Shown piece by piece: positions 9,418 to 18,302 of a DNA stretch of 64,000 nt. The position numbers were made by a program, and so were the translations under genes. The notes under the pieces were generated by a model, which was not told the origin of the DNA, did not search any database, and saw only the letters and a list, made by a program, of their open reading frames with translations. Origin of the DNA: Tengunoibacter tsumagoiensis (GTDB taxonomy: Bacteria; Chloroflexota; Ktedonobacteria; Ktedonobacterales; Ktedonobacteraceae); assembly GCF_003967535.1 (NCBI RefSeq), contig NZ_BIFR01000002.1, positions 1,178,001-1,242,000 on the forward strand, read 5' to 3'. Position 1 is the stretch's first letter. Every line of letters begins with the position of its first letter.

Positions 9418-9750
9418 TGGTTCCTCCCTGGGTATATGATGAGGTCTATCATAGGGATAATCAAGTGGAAATGCAAGCCCCAATTTTTCTTTTCTGTTTC
9501 TTTTTCTCCATTTCTCGTGATGATAAAACTTTTATCGCTGATACCGCAAGAAGACCCGTCGCTATGAGCACAAGCACTTTTTCTCGGCAGAGCCAGACTG
9601 GTCGCCAGGAACTTTGCTCCTACAGACTTTTCCATTGAATTCCATCTATGATACAATTCCCTTATAAGTAGTAAATGACGTGTAAATAGCTATCTGGCCG
9701 GTTCGCAACCTATTCCCTATTGGGAAGTATTTGAAAGAGGAGAGCTGTCT
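9418..9750. other. Intergenic region before the TIR receptor gene
   Basis: 333 bases between divergent genes. It should contain the promoter for the TIR gene; nothing else was recognised. An AGAGGAG ribosome-binding sequence at its right end sets the ATG at 9751. Confidence 0.4.
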
Positions 9751-10323
9751 ATGTCTTCTCACATGACTCTCTTTTGTTGCTATGCTCAAAAAGAGAGAGG
9801 TTTAGCACAACGTTTAGAACAGCAGCTTGCTCCTCTATTAAGACGAGGGGCGGTGGGCGCGTGGAATGAGCTGGCTATTGATGTCGTTGGCGGATGGGAT
9901 GATGTGCATAGGCACCACTATACCACCGCTGATATTATCCTGTGGTTGGTAAGCCCGGATTTTCTGGCTTCGGACTATCTTCAGAGTGCTGAAATGGTGA
10001 ATGCGTTGGAGTGGCAGCGGCGGAATGAGGTGCGTCTTGTTCCTATCCTGGCTGAGCCAGCTCCATGGAATGATGGACGTTTTAGCCAGTTAGACCTGCT
10101 CCCCAAAAATGGGCTGGCTTTGACCGATTCTGCCTGGCCTGATCAGGAAGAAGCCTGTTATGCAGTAGTCGAAGCACTCCACACCCTTATCAAAGAGCTG
10201 GATACGTCACCGTTACAGGCGAAGGTTCAACCAGCGGCCCCACCACCATTGGGCGCACCATCACGCGTTTCAGTTCTGACAGGAACGCTGCCTCTATGGC
10301 GCCGCAGGGCGTTCCAATTCTAA
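9751..10323 (+). pseudogene. TIR-domain receptor, N-terminal half (gene disrupted by IS)
   Basis: The first 184 codons are native. They encode a TIR domain (MTLFCCYAQKERGLAQRLEQQL, then ADIILWLVSPDFLASDY at about 70-86, AEMVNALEW with a candidate catalytic Glu, and VRLVPILAEPAPW) followed by a Pro/Ala linker. An IS then supplies the last few codons (RRAFQF) and a stop at 10321. Removing the IS and one copy of its 9-bp target duplication joins this frame exactly to the piece starting at 11650, giving a 483-aa protein: cytosolic TIR, one membrane segment, Pro/Thr linker, extracytoplasmic domain. TIR domains act as NAD hydrolases or as signalling adaptors. The truncated form could still be made as a soluble TIR protein. 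Confidence 0.85.
10296..10304. repeat. Left copy of the 9-bp target-site duplication of the IS
   Basis: ATGGCGCCG directly left of the IS end is repeated at 11641-11649 directly right of it. A 9-bp duplication fits the 8-10 bp usual for ISAs1-family elements and fixes the IS ends at 10305 and 11640. Confidence 0.93.
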
Positions 10324-11640
10324 ACGACATGGCATGTTCCCTTCTGAACCAGAAGAAAAGCCTGGGTAGGGTCCTGCTGAAACCAACGGATTTGGTCGGG
10401 AACATTTTTGACCCCCAAGCGATCCATGAGGCTCAGCACACAGGTGTTCAAAAGGGTTAACACATGGGGAACGCTTTGGGTCCGTGACTGACAACCATCT
10501 TCCCCCAAGGTCACATCTCGACGCCAGTGCAGTCGATTTTCGATCGCCCAATGCTTTCTCACTACGTCCAACAGACGATCCGCTGACGCGTGTCGCATGG
10601 GCACATTGGTGAATCCATAGACCACTTCTTGTCTGCGCTGTCCTGTTTTGCTGATCACCGTGTCACGGGTGAGGCGAAAGACTTGCTCAATGCCACACCA
10701 GGTGGCGGCAAACCAGTCATTGAGGTCGGGGCTACAGACGATCTCCCGCCTCTCCACGCGCCCATGACCTTTCTCACACGTCTGGGCTTGCTTCCACCGT
10801 CGACGATCAGGGGAGGGATCTTCAAAAAAATCGGCAATATCTTCTCGCAAGGATGGTTGATTGCCTTTGGCTATCAAGACGTAAAACCCACCAGCGTGAT
10901 GAATCAGGGAACAAAAGTGCCGTTGGGTATGCATCGCATCAGCGCTGACAATGCGTCCTCTAAGTACTGCCGGGTTGAAGAGCGTCTTGGCCGCACTGAT
11001 CTCATTTTGCTTGTCTCTCACATTGCACTGGGCCAGCATGATCCCTGTGTTGACTTCATACAAGCTCAATTGATGGACCGGGGTCTCTTCTGAGGTCGTT
11101 GCCCGAACGGTCTTGCCATCCAGGGCCAGATGGGCATGCTCGTAGGCACCTGCGGGTGTTCGTAAACGACTCGGTTCATCCTGGCAACGACCTTGCGCTT
11201 CCCATCGCACAAAGAAATCAGCCAGCAGTTGACTCAACTGTGCAGGATCGACCATGGCCAGGTGATTGCTGTAGGTGGTTTGGCAAGGCATCGTCTTTCG
11301 CGTGAGCCCAAAGTGCTGCGCAATGAGCATCCTGCGATAGCGTGCCCATTGAGTGACTCCTTTGAGGGTTTTTTCTCCACAGATCTTGGCGACGACGACC
11401 AACGTGAGCACGAAAGCCAGTTCATAGCGTTGTCCCTGACCTCTTCGGGGATCGGGAAGGTGTTGAAAGAGATGATACAAAGAGAGAAAGAGTGCTGGGT
11501 TGTTGATTTCTGCCTTCCTCTCGGGAAGGGAAAATGTGGTATAGTCCATGCAGAGTTTTCCTTGAGAGTGTGATTGGTTTTTCTATTCTACAAGGAAAAC
11601 TCTTCTTTTTCATCTCCATTTTTAGAATTGGAAAGCCCTG
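10305..11640 (-). mobile_element. Complete ISAs1-family insertion sequence (1336 bp)
   Basis: Both ends are defined. The terminal inverted repeats are 10305-10324 and 11621-11640 (about 20 bp, one mismatch; outer end CAGGGC). They are flanked by the perfect 9-bp direct repeats at 10296-10304 and 11641-11649. It contains one intact transposase on the minus strand that fills almost the whole element. The perfect duplication, near-perfect ends and uninterrupted transposase indicate a recent and possibly still active insertion. It has split the TIR receptor gene in the opposite orientation. Confidence 0.95.
10320..11549 (-). CDS. ISAs1-family DDE transposase
   Basis: 409-aa transposase. Family marks are HLPDPRRGQGQRYEL near the N-terminus (N-terminal DDE_Tnp_1-associated domain), LDGKTVRATT (first catalytic Asp, about residue 143), VSADAMHTQRHF (second Asp, about 202) with IAKGNQPSL, and HWAIENRLHWRRDVTLGED (catalytic Glu, about 335). 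The frame is complete, from ATG at 11549 to a stop inside the left terminal repeat, so the enzyme is probably functional. It catalyses cut-and-paste transposition of its own element. Confidence 0.95.
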   Translation of the reverse strand: MDYTTFSLPERKAEINNPALFLSLYHLFQHLPDPRRGQGQRYELAFVLTLVVVAKICGEKTLKGVTQWARYRRMLIAQHFGLTRKTMPCQTTYSNHLAMVDPAQLSQLLADFFVRWEAQGRCQDEPSRLRTPAGAYEHAHLALDGKTVRATTSEETPVHQLSLYEVNTGIMLAQCNVRDKQNEISAAKTLFNPAVLRGRIVSADAMHTQRHFCSLIHHAGGFYVLIAKGNQPSLREDIADFFEDPSPDRRRWKQAQTCEKGHGRVERREIVCSPDLNDWFAATWCGIEQVFRLTRDTVISKTGQRRQEVVYGFTNVPMRHASADRLLDVVRKHWAIENRLHWRRDVTLGEDGCQSRTQSVPHVLTLLNTCVLSLMDRLGVKNVPDQIRWFQQDPTQAFLLVQKGTCHVV

Positions 11641-12547
11641 ATGGCGCCGTTGGTCACTTGCGCAGGTTATACTTTTATGCTTACTCGTTGGAACACTGGT
11701 GCTTGCCCCTTTGCTCTGGTATAGGGTGACAGATCCTTTCTCTCACACCGTTCATGCTGTCAAGCCAAAGGCACTCGTGAATAGTACACATATGGCCACG
11801 CCAACTGCAACGGCCACCGGACAAGTACTGCCAACCCCCACCGCAACGCTCCAGCCAACGGCCACTTCACAGCCGACGGCGACCTCCATTCCTCAAAATG
11901 GAGGTACAATACCAGCAGGCTCACAACCCAATTCTGTGCAGCCTTCTCCAACGGTGCAGCCCACCGCAACGCCCACACCCACGCCTCTTCCATCCTACGC
12001 CATGAGCTATTATGTCTGTGGGGATCAGGCCCAATTAACCAATACCACAGCCTGGAATACGGTGGCTTCTGATACCGTGGTGAATGCCTCCGGGTACTCT
12101 GGACCTATTCACAGCTATACAGGTGCCAGTGGGAATCCAAAGAATAGCCCGGGCAACTGTTCCGGGTTTTTCCAATGGGCCTGGAATCAAAATGCTGTGC
12201 AGGCACAGTGGAACTGGTCCAACGCCTTTTTGCCCAATGGGGCATGCAGTGTATCTGTCCACATTCCTTCCTGGTATGCAGGCGCTCCTGATGCCTATTA
12301 TGTCTTGAATATTACAGCCAATGGGGGGAGTAGTGCCAGATATGCCTTTGATAAGCAGAATCAGAATCAGCCAGTAACAACCTGGCTGGACCTGCACGTA
12401 AATGGAAAGGTTCCTTCGCTCAGTCTGCCAAAGAGCACGAATAACACCTATACCTTCTCTGTAACCCTTACCAGTGGGCGAACGCCACAATGGTACCTTG
12501 GAGCAGATGCTATTCGCTTTAACTGTACAACCAGTGCTGCTCAATAA
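11641..12547 (+). pseudogene. TIR-domain receptor, C-terminal half (membrane segment plus outer domain)
   Basis: After the second target duplication copy (11641-11649) the interrupted frame continues with a hydrophobic segment (VILLCLLVGTLVLAPLLW), then a linker rich in Pro/Thr/Ala (PTATATGQVLPTPTATLQP and similar, about 70 residues) and a C-terminal domain of about 180 residues. That domain (YVCGDQAQLTN, SVHIPSWYAGAPDAYYVLN, TTWLDLHVNGK, WYLGADAIRFNC) resembles golvesin C-terminal-like or carbohydrate-binding beta-sandwich domains, so it may sense a cell-wall or polysaccharide ligand (inference). The fragment has its own GTG at 11699, but that would lack much of the membrane anchor. It is followed 54 bases later by the WD40 kinase. 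Confidence 0.82.
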
Positions 12548-12601
12548 CATGGGTGAGCTCTGTCGAAGGATTGATAGTACGATGAACAGGAAGAATGTCG
12601 T

Positions 12602-14404
12602 ATGTGGAATCGGGAAGGACAGGAGTTAGGTAATTACCGCTTGCTGAAGCGTATTGGCAAGGGTGGTTTTGGGCAGGTCTATGTCGCTGAACATCTTTAT
12701 TTGCAGACGCCCGCAGCCGTGAAATTGCTGCTTGATGATATTGAAGATGCACAGCTAGAAAGTTTTCGCGCAGCATTTCTTCAGGAAGGGAGAAGGATTG
12801 CTGCGCTTAAACATCCCCATATTCTGCGGGTGATTGATTTTAATATTGAAAAGTCTACGCCCTATCTCGTTATGGAATATGCTGCTCATGGAACATTGCT
12901 GGATCGGCATCCGGGTGGAGAGCGTGTTGCTACTGATCTGATTCTGAACTATGTCAGACAGATTGCGGAGGCGCTGGCGTATGCCCATCAGACACGGTTG
13001 ATTCATCGCGATGTGAAGCCGGCCAATGTGTTGCTGGATGAGCAAGATACTCTTCTCTTGAGTGACTTTGGGATTGCTACCGTTGCTCATCATACCTCAT
13101 CAAGACGGACCGGTACCTATGCCGGGACTGCTGCGTATACAGCACCTGAGCAATTGCAGGGGAAGCCTGTTCCGGCAAGTGATCAATATGCCCTGGCAAT
13201 TATGGTCTATGAGTGGATCTGTGGTGAGAGGCCGTACCTGGGTAGTTCTGTTGAAGTGATTGGCCAGCATCTCTCTGCGCCGATCCCTTCACTGCGTCAG
13301 CATGATGCTGAGATCTCGCCCGCACTGGAGGCCGTTGTTCAGCAAGCGCTGGCAAAAGACCCTACCCAACGTTTCGCCACCGTTCTTGATTTTGCAGATG
13401 CTCTGGGGAGCGCTCTCCATCCATCTGAGGCCAGGCGCTCCTTTCCTCAGACACAGGTGTCTGATCAGTTTCGCGCTTCCCATCAAGAAGATGGGAGTGG
13501 TACGAACTGTTCTACTGTGGCTCCTCAATTGCCTCTCGTCTATGAGCAGCCCGGAGGTCGGATCAATGCATTGGCCTGGTCTCCAAATGGGAAGTACCTG
13601 GCAGCAGGTGGAGAAGCTCCATCGCTCCATCTCTGGAATCCCCTCACCGGTCAGATAGAGAAAGTCCTCTCCGGACATCTGCAACAGATTACCGCCGTTT
13701 CCTGGTCAGTGGATAGTCGTTTTGTGGCGACAGCCAGTCAGGACAAAACGGTACGTGTCTGGAATATCGCCTCTGGTCAGGCCTTTCGTTGTTATACTGG
13801 ACATGCTGCGAGCGTGAATGGTATTGCCTGGTCACCCGACGGAACACGGCTCGCTTCTGCAAGTAGTGATTGGAGTGTCCATATCTGGGAAGTGGAGACA
13901 GGCAGAGTGGTTCAGCGTTATGAAGGACATGATGGACCTGTCTCTGGACTCGCCTGGTCACCTTATGGGGGCTTGATTGCCTCTGCCTCCTGGGACAAAA
14001 CCGTTCATGTCTGGGAAGTTGCAACAGGGACGCAAACGTGTTGCTATAAAGCGCATGAAGCACGCGTGAGAGCCGTACTCTGGTCGATTGATGGCACCCT
14101 GGTGGCCTCGGGTGGAGATGACCATGCTATCCATGTCTGGGAGGCCTCCACAGGAAAACGCGTGTGTTGCTATACAGAAAATACGTCGCCAGTGACGGCT
14201 ATAGCCTGGTCATTGGATGGCGTACTCATTGCGTCAGCCGCCCTTGATCAGACGCTTCAGATCTGGGAAGCCAGGAGTGGGCAGCAGAGACAGACCTTTC
14301 GCGATCAACCCCTCTATGATGTGGCCTGGTCGCCCTCTGCGTCACCCACGCGTCTTCTGGCGGGAGCAAGCGATAGAGTGAAAATCTGGTCAATAGCAGA
14401 ATAG
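12602..14404 (+). CDS. Hanks-type Ser/Thr protein kinase with a seven-blade WD40 domain
   Basis: 600-aa cytosolic protein. The N-terminal kinase (about 1-265) has all key motifs: Gly loop GKGGFGQV, AVK lysine, HRDVKPANVLL catalytic loop, DFG and an APE-like APEQL. A linker then leads to seven WD repeats, starting with INALAWSPNGKYLAAGG and ending with RVKIWSIAE, enough for one closed seven-blade propeller for partner binding. No membrane segment is visible, unlike PknB-type receptors. ATG at 12602 follows AGGAAG. It lies 54 bases after the TIR receptor gene on the same strand, so the two were probably one signalling unit before the IS insertion. Transcription ends at the hairpin at 14435. Confidence 0.94.
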   Translation: MWNREGQELGNYRLLKRIGKGGFGQVYVAEHLYLQTPAAVKLLLDDIEDAQLESFRAAFLQEGRRIAALKHPHILRVIDFNIEKSTPYLVMEYAAHGTLLDRHPGGERVATDLILNYVRQIAEALAYAHQTRLIHRDVKPANVLLDEQDTLLLSDFGIATVAHHTSSRRTGTYAGTAAYTAPEQLQGKPVPASDQYALAIMVYEWICGERPYLGSSVEVIGQHLSAPIPSLRQHDAEISPALEAVVQQALAKDPTQRFATVLDFADALGSALHPSEARRSFPQTQVSDQFRASHQEDGSGTNCSTVAPQLPLVYEQPGGRINALAWSPNGKYLAAGGEAPSLHLWNPLTGQIEKVLSGHLQQITAVSWSVDSRFVATASQDKTVRVWNIASGQAFRCYTGHAASVNGIAWSPDGTRLASASSDWSVHIWEVETGRVVQRYEGHDGPVSGLAWSPYGGLIASASWDKTVHVWEVATGTQTCCYKAHEARVRAVLWSIDGTLVASGGDDHAIHVWEASTGKRVCCYTENTSPVTAIAWSLDGVLIASAALDQTLQIWEARSGQQRQTFRDQPLYDVAWSPSASPTRLLAGASDRVKIWSIAE

Positions 14405-14434
14405 CCTGCCCGGTCGCTGCCATTGTGCGAACAG

Positions 14435-14490
14435 ATGAGCGTCAACCTGCAACGACGCAAGGGAACACGTCGTTGCAGGTTGATGCTCAT
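14435..14490. terminator. Bidirectional hairpin terminator
   Basis: 23-bp arms at 14435-14457 and 14468-14490 with one G-T mismatch and a 10-base loop, placed between the convergent kinase and sigma-factor genes. Confidence 0.75.
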
Positions 14491-14510
14491 TAGTGATATT
14501 GAAAACCTAT

Positions 14511-15764
14511 TTACGCTTCAGTGATGGCTAACACCCGAAACGTTTGCGGCTCTACCAGCACATCGATATGCTTCTGGCTCTCCTTACTTTGAAAAGAACT
14601 GACCAGCGCCGGGATACCTGCATGTTCGATTTCCTCTCCCTGGCGCCAATGGATGCGTTTGTGTGTGTTCCAGAAGCGCCGGACCTGTGGCAGATCGAAC
14701 GTCAGATGCGAAAGCGTGTTGTAGTGTGTCCGTTGGCACTGAAGACAAGAAATAGCAATGCCAGCCTGTCTGCCCATCCCATGATACTTTGCTGGGAGAT
14801 CCTGTGCTTCTTTGATCGTCAGTGTTGCCGGTCCTCCACAAAAGAAGCAGCTTGGCTCCTGATCGATGGCTTGCCAGTAGTACCCATACAGTTCTTTTAG
14901 TAGCTGAGCGCATCTGGCTGCGGAACTACTGACCTTCTGCCAGTTGCCGGTATCGCGTCTTCCCCCAAGAAGAACGCGGCAACCCTGGCATCGAAAAGAA
15001 CATTTCCCGGCAGATGCGTCCTCATTGAGCACGAGTCGGTCATCCCCACACCACGGGCACCACAGACGTGTTACTTCCGTTGTTGGCCGTATTCCTGGCG
15101 GATAGATGCCGTAAGCTGCCAACTCCTGGCTCAGATGGGTTGCACAGACGGTACGCAGTGCGATCTTACCTCGATAAATACGTTGGACCAGCGTGGCCTC
15201 GCTTACCTGAAGTTGCCGCGTGATTTCATCGTGCGTTGCTCCCTGAAGGTATCGGGCCACCAGTGCTGTGCGCAATGATTCGGAGACATAGCCAAGTGCC
15301 TGACTCAACAGAGCACTCAATTCCGCACGTTCAAGCTCAATTTCAATTTCATACGTATCTGGAGCTGCCACTTCGTCTATGTTCCACTCATCCTTTTCCA
15401 GACCATAGTCGGATGCTGTGCTCGTAGCCAAGGATGTGTGAGTCATACGGTGGGCACGCTCGTGTTGATCCTCCCGCAGCCAGCGCAAGCAGATATTGCG
15501 TGCGATAGCCGCAAGCCATCTTCTAAGAGGCTCAGGCTTTTCACTGCGGCTGCCATACCATTTATGCCGGTTGCGCCATGCTTCCAATAGCGTCTCCTGC
15601 GCCAGATCCTCTGCGGCATCCGCGTTACGAACGATGCCAGCACATTTCTGCACCAGCCATGCTCGTTCACTGGTGAAAAGATAGTCAATGGGGAATGCGC
15701 TTTGTGTTCCAGCTTGCACCGGTGGCAGTATTACCGTTTCTTCATACGGTGGTAACACCATCAT
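14511..15764 (-). CDS. ECF-type RNA polymerase sigma factor with zinc-ribbon C-terminal extension
   Basis: 417 aa, about twice the size of a plain ECF sigma factor. Region 2 is visible as AWLVQKCAGIVRNADAAEDL and QETLLEAWR; region 4 as LRTALVARYLQGATHDEITR with SEATLVQRIYRGKIALR. After residue 210 comes a Cys-rich tail with CPWCGDD and CSFRCQGC, then CFFCGG and CLQC, which look like two zinc ribbons. The tail could sense redox state, metals or a ligand, replacing a separate anti-sigma factor (inference; no anti-sigma gene is adjacent). AAGGAG precedes ATG at 15764. It is convergent with the WD40 kinase. Confidence 0.85.
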   Translation of the reverse strand: MMVLPPYEETVILPPVQAGTQSAFPIDYLFTSERAWLVQKCAGIVRNADAAEDLAQETLLEAWRNRHKWYGSRSEKPEPLRRWLAAIARNICLRWLREDQHERAHRMTHTSLATSTASDYGLEKDEWNIDEVAAPDTYEIEIELERAELSALLSQALGYVSESLRTALVARYLQGATHDEITRQLQVSEATLVQRIYRGKIALRTVCATHLSQELAAYGIYPPGIRPTTEVTRLWCPWCGDDRLVLNEDASAGKCSFRCQGCRVLLGGRRDTGNWQKVSSSAARCAQLLKELYGYYWQAIDQEPSCFFCGGPATLTIKEAQDLPAKYHGMGRQAGIAISCLQCQRTHYNTLSHLTFDLPQVRRFWNTHKRIHWRQGEEIEHAGIPALVSSFQSKESQKHIDVLVEPQTFRVLAITEA

Positions 15765-15871
15765 TCAGCTCTCCTTCTCAATCACCTTGATAGATGTTTG
15801 CTTCATGGCATACACTTCTTTATCGCGAACGCGGCCAAAAACCTGACACATTGTCCTGTGTTTTTTCCAGC

Positions 15872-15894
15872 ACCTGAATTTAAAATATTCTCAT
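15872..15894. repeat. 23-bp repeat, copy 1
   Basis: Identical over all 23 bases to 18071-18093 (begins ACCTGAATTT, ends TATTCTCAT). It lies about 110 bases upstream of the sigma-factor start. Function unknown. Confidence 0.7.
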
Positions 15895-15924
15895 CGCTAG
15901 AACGGTGTTCTGATCTTAAGAGTA

Positions 15925-16100
15925 TGTCTTAAGAGCCTGGGGACACGTTTGATGTCCCTTCCAGCTTGAAGAAACGGACGGTTTTTTGTCAAAGATGAAT
16001 GAAATATACACTTGTCATGTATATGACGTCAGACAATATCTCTTCAATAATGAAGTATCGAGGTTATCTCGATCAGCCAGCATTGGCGGCTCTTAAGACA
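15925..16100. mobile_element. Candidate MITE-like element with 13-bp terminal inverted repeats
   Basis: TGTCTTAAGAGCC at 15925-15937 is the exact reverse complement of 16088-16100; the 150 bases between hold no coding frame. TCTTAAG-type words recur just outside both ends (15914-15922 and 16101-16120). No clear target duplication is seen. A small non-autonomous element is the simplest reading, but a regulatory structure between divergent genes is possible. Confidence 0.35.
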
Positions 16101-16252
16101 CACTCTAAGACAAACTCTTAGCATTTACCCATGATGACAGAATTGCGACAATCTTGTGATAGTGGTGCGACAGAAGCATTTTATATTTATGAGGAGAATG
16201 AAGAAGGTAGAGAGAACTCTCTATATATGAAAGAATGAAGGAGAACTATTTC

Positions 16253-16957
16253 ATGTCCCAAAATGATATAAACTATAATACAACTAAAGAGGCAACATTC
16301 ACACCGCCCACATGGGAACGGCAAAAATTTCTGGTACTGTTCTTTGCACTCATAAATATCGCGACACCGCTTCTCTTCGTTATTGCGTTTATCGTGAATG
16401 GGTTACTCAGACCTGGTTATTCACCTATTCGCCAGCCGATTAGCGACCTGGAACTGGGACCACTAGGCTGGACGCAAAACCTGACGTTTGTGATTTGTGG
16501 CTTGTTCTTTATCATCGCAAATGTAGGAATCTACCAAACACTGTACCCAATGCTTGGCAAGATCCGTTCCCAGATCAGTCTGGTACTCATGATCCTTTCA
16601 GGTTGTGGGCTGGTCCTTGGTGGGATCTTTACAGAAGGCGTATCGGGGCACCCAGTATTGTGGCATGATTTCCTGCATATTCTCGGCTTCCATCTGCTTT
16701 TTGATTTATTGAGCATCGCGCTGTTTGTTATCGGATCGGGTCTGTTAAAAGAGGTGAGGTGGCGGAGCTTCGGCTGGTATTCGCTGGCAACCGGACTGCT
16801 CACAGTGCTCCAGATCTTCGGGCCCTACTTTTACAATCATGGGAGATGGACCGCTCCAATTGGTGGGTTACTGCAAAGAAGTATGGAGATTGAAGCCTTT
16901 CTCTGGTATGTGGTTCTGGGGGTAATGCAGTTGAAGCGAATACGCAGGAATAGATAA
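16253..16957 (+). CDS. DUF998-like six-helix membrane protein
   Basis: 234-aa membrane protein. The ATG at 16253 is preferred because AAGGAGA lies 8 bases upstream; an earlier in-frame ATG at 16235 has none. About six hydrophobic segments are visible. PGYSPIRQPISDLELGPLGW after TM1 and FTEGVSGHPVLWHDFLHILGFH in the middle match the DUF998 family, which has no established function. It ends at a perfect hairpin that overlaps its stop codon. Divergent from the sigma factor and possibly under its control (inference). Confidence 0.75.
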   Translation: MSQNDINYNTTKEATFTPPTWERQKFLVLFFALINIATPLLFVIAFIVNGLLRPGYSPIRQPISDLELGPLGWTQNLTFVICGLFFIIANVGIYQTLYPMLGKIRSQISLVLMILSGCGLVLGGIFTEGVSGHPVLWHDFLHILGFHLLFDLLSIALFVIGSGLLKEVRWRSFGWYSLATGLLTVLQIFGPYFYNHGRWTAPIGGLLQRSMEIEAFLWYVVLGVMQLKRIRRNR

Positions 16958-16997
16958 AGCACTGGCAAGAAAGCGGCTCTTGCCAGTGCTTTATCTA
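16951..16997. terminator. Bidirectional hairpin terminator overlapping a stop codon
   Basis: Perfect 20-bp arms at 16951-16970 and 16978-16997 with a 7-base loop. The left arm contains the TAA stop (16955-16957) of the DUF998-like gene; the right arm faces the convergent membrane protein gene ending at 17018. Confidence 0.85.
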
Positions 16998-17017
16998 TCA
17001 TGCATAAGATCCTACCC

Positions 17018-17587
17018 CTACTCCAGGTAGCCCACTATAATCTCAGTGGCTTTAAGCTGAGATCTGTAAAATTGGCAAATGTTAGGATGAACGGGATCAA
17101 AGAGTACAGGATGCGTACTCTCTAAAGGACAGGCATTGTAATCAGTTACAGTTGTGGTAGAGATTCTTTTGGTAGAGCGTTGTTGCGTATCTGGATGAGA
17201 CCATGCGAATTCAAGCCAGTATATCAAATCGCCATCTTCGTCTTTGCTGGCCTCACGCCCTATCACTGTTGCGGTTGCCTCCATTCCATACTGTGTGAAC
17301 CAGGCGTGAAAGCTAGGCTGCAGGATGGCATTGACATCACGCCTCTTCAGAATAAAATAGACTACCATCGCACCAACAAGCATTATGATGATGGTCACTG
17401 GAGTGATGTAAACACTCAATGCGACAGGGAGAACAAGAGCTTCGTAGATTATTACAAAGCCAACAACAAAACCGTTTGCGTATGGTAATAGAAGTACGAG
17501 AAGTCTTAGGAACATAACCTGCTCCAGACGTTTATTCAAAGCTATAAAATCTCTTTGTTTCAGCTCATCCCAGGACATGTCAGACAT
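17018..17587 (-). CDS. Two-helix membrane protein of unknown function
   Basis: 189 aa with two adjacent hydrophobic segments (about 27-48 and 55-80), then a soluble domain of about 105 residues (ATATVIGREASKDEDGDLIYW, LEFAWSHPD, HPVLFDPVHPNICQFYR). The pattern V-x-G-R-E...Y-W-x-x-x-x-W and a late V-x-x-DP-x-x-P resembles DUF3592-type proteins, in which a small beta-domain follows two helices. The ribosome-binding sequence is weak (GAGAGAGTGAAAG). No operon partner and no function assigned. Confidence 0.6.
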   Translation of the reverse strand: MSDMSWDELKQRDFIALNKRLEQVMFLRLLVLLLPYANGFVVGFVIIYEALVLPVALSVYITPVTIIIMLVGAMVVYFILKRRDVNAILQPSFHAWFTQYGMEATATVIGREASKDEDGDLIYWLEFAWSHPDTQQRSTKRISTTTVTDYNACPLESTHPVLFDPVHPNICQFYRSQLKATEIIVGYLE

Positions 17588-18302
17588 AGTGTTCTTTCAC
17601 TCTCTCGTTATCGCAGAAAACGAACGATTTTGAGACACCTTAGCAGGAGTGCACTATTCTGTTTGGCTCAATGATGAGATTCTCACAAGTAGTCTCCTTA
17701 CTCTTTTTTGTGGCAATCGAATCGTTGTGTTTCGCCTTTTTCTTACCAATGTCACATTGGCAGGTCAAACGAGCCCATGTTCTCGGTAGCGCTTGCTCTA
17801 GTATTGGGTGAAGGTCGATGATGACATACTAATGAACGATAGTTAACCATTCAAACACTTGTATTCATTAGATCTCTAAAAAATCCGCAAAATGTAATGC
17901 CACTTACACTCTGCTCTGATCTGTTCCCTTTCTTATGGGCAGATCTAAATACTTTATCTTCTCTCATTATAACTAATCGCCAGCGTAAATTGTATAGATG
18001 CCATTTGTTTAATCCAGTCTTTCCCTATATTTCTCTTTAGTACCTTCTCATTAATTGTTTATATTACTATACCTGAATTTAAAATATTCTCATATAATTA
18101 AAATGTAGTCTTCATCTTCATCACTACAGACCTGGTTTACTTCTACGTAAAAATGACAATAGGCGTATTCATGCAATTGGATGTATTATTGAAGTGGTAG
18201 CTGAGGATACCATACATTCGAGCCAATCCTTCTTGATTTCTATTTAACCCAGTCGGGCGGAGTATTCCGCCCTCTTTCTCATTTGAAAAGGGATCTGCAC
18301 AT
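17588..18302. other. AT-rich intergenic region
   Basis: 715 bases, clearly more AT-rich than the neighbours, between divergent genes. It contains one copy of the 23-bp repeat (18071-18093). No RNA gene or extra coding frame was recognised. Confidence 0.5.
18071..18093. repeat. 23-bp repeat, copy 2
   Basis: Exact copy of 15872-15894, in the same orientation, in the AT-rich gap about 210 bases upstream of the GNAT gene. Confidence 0.7.
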
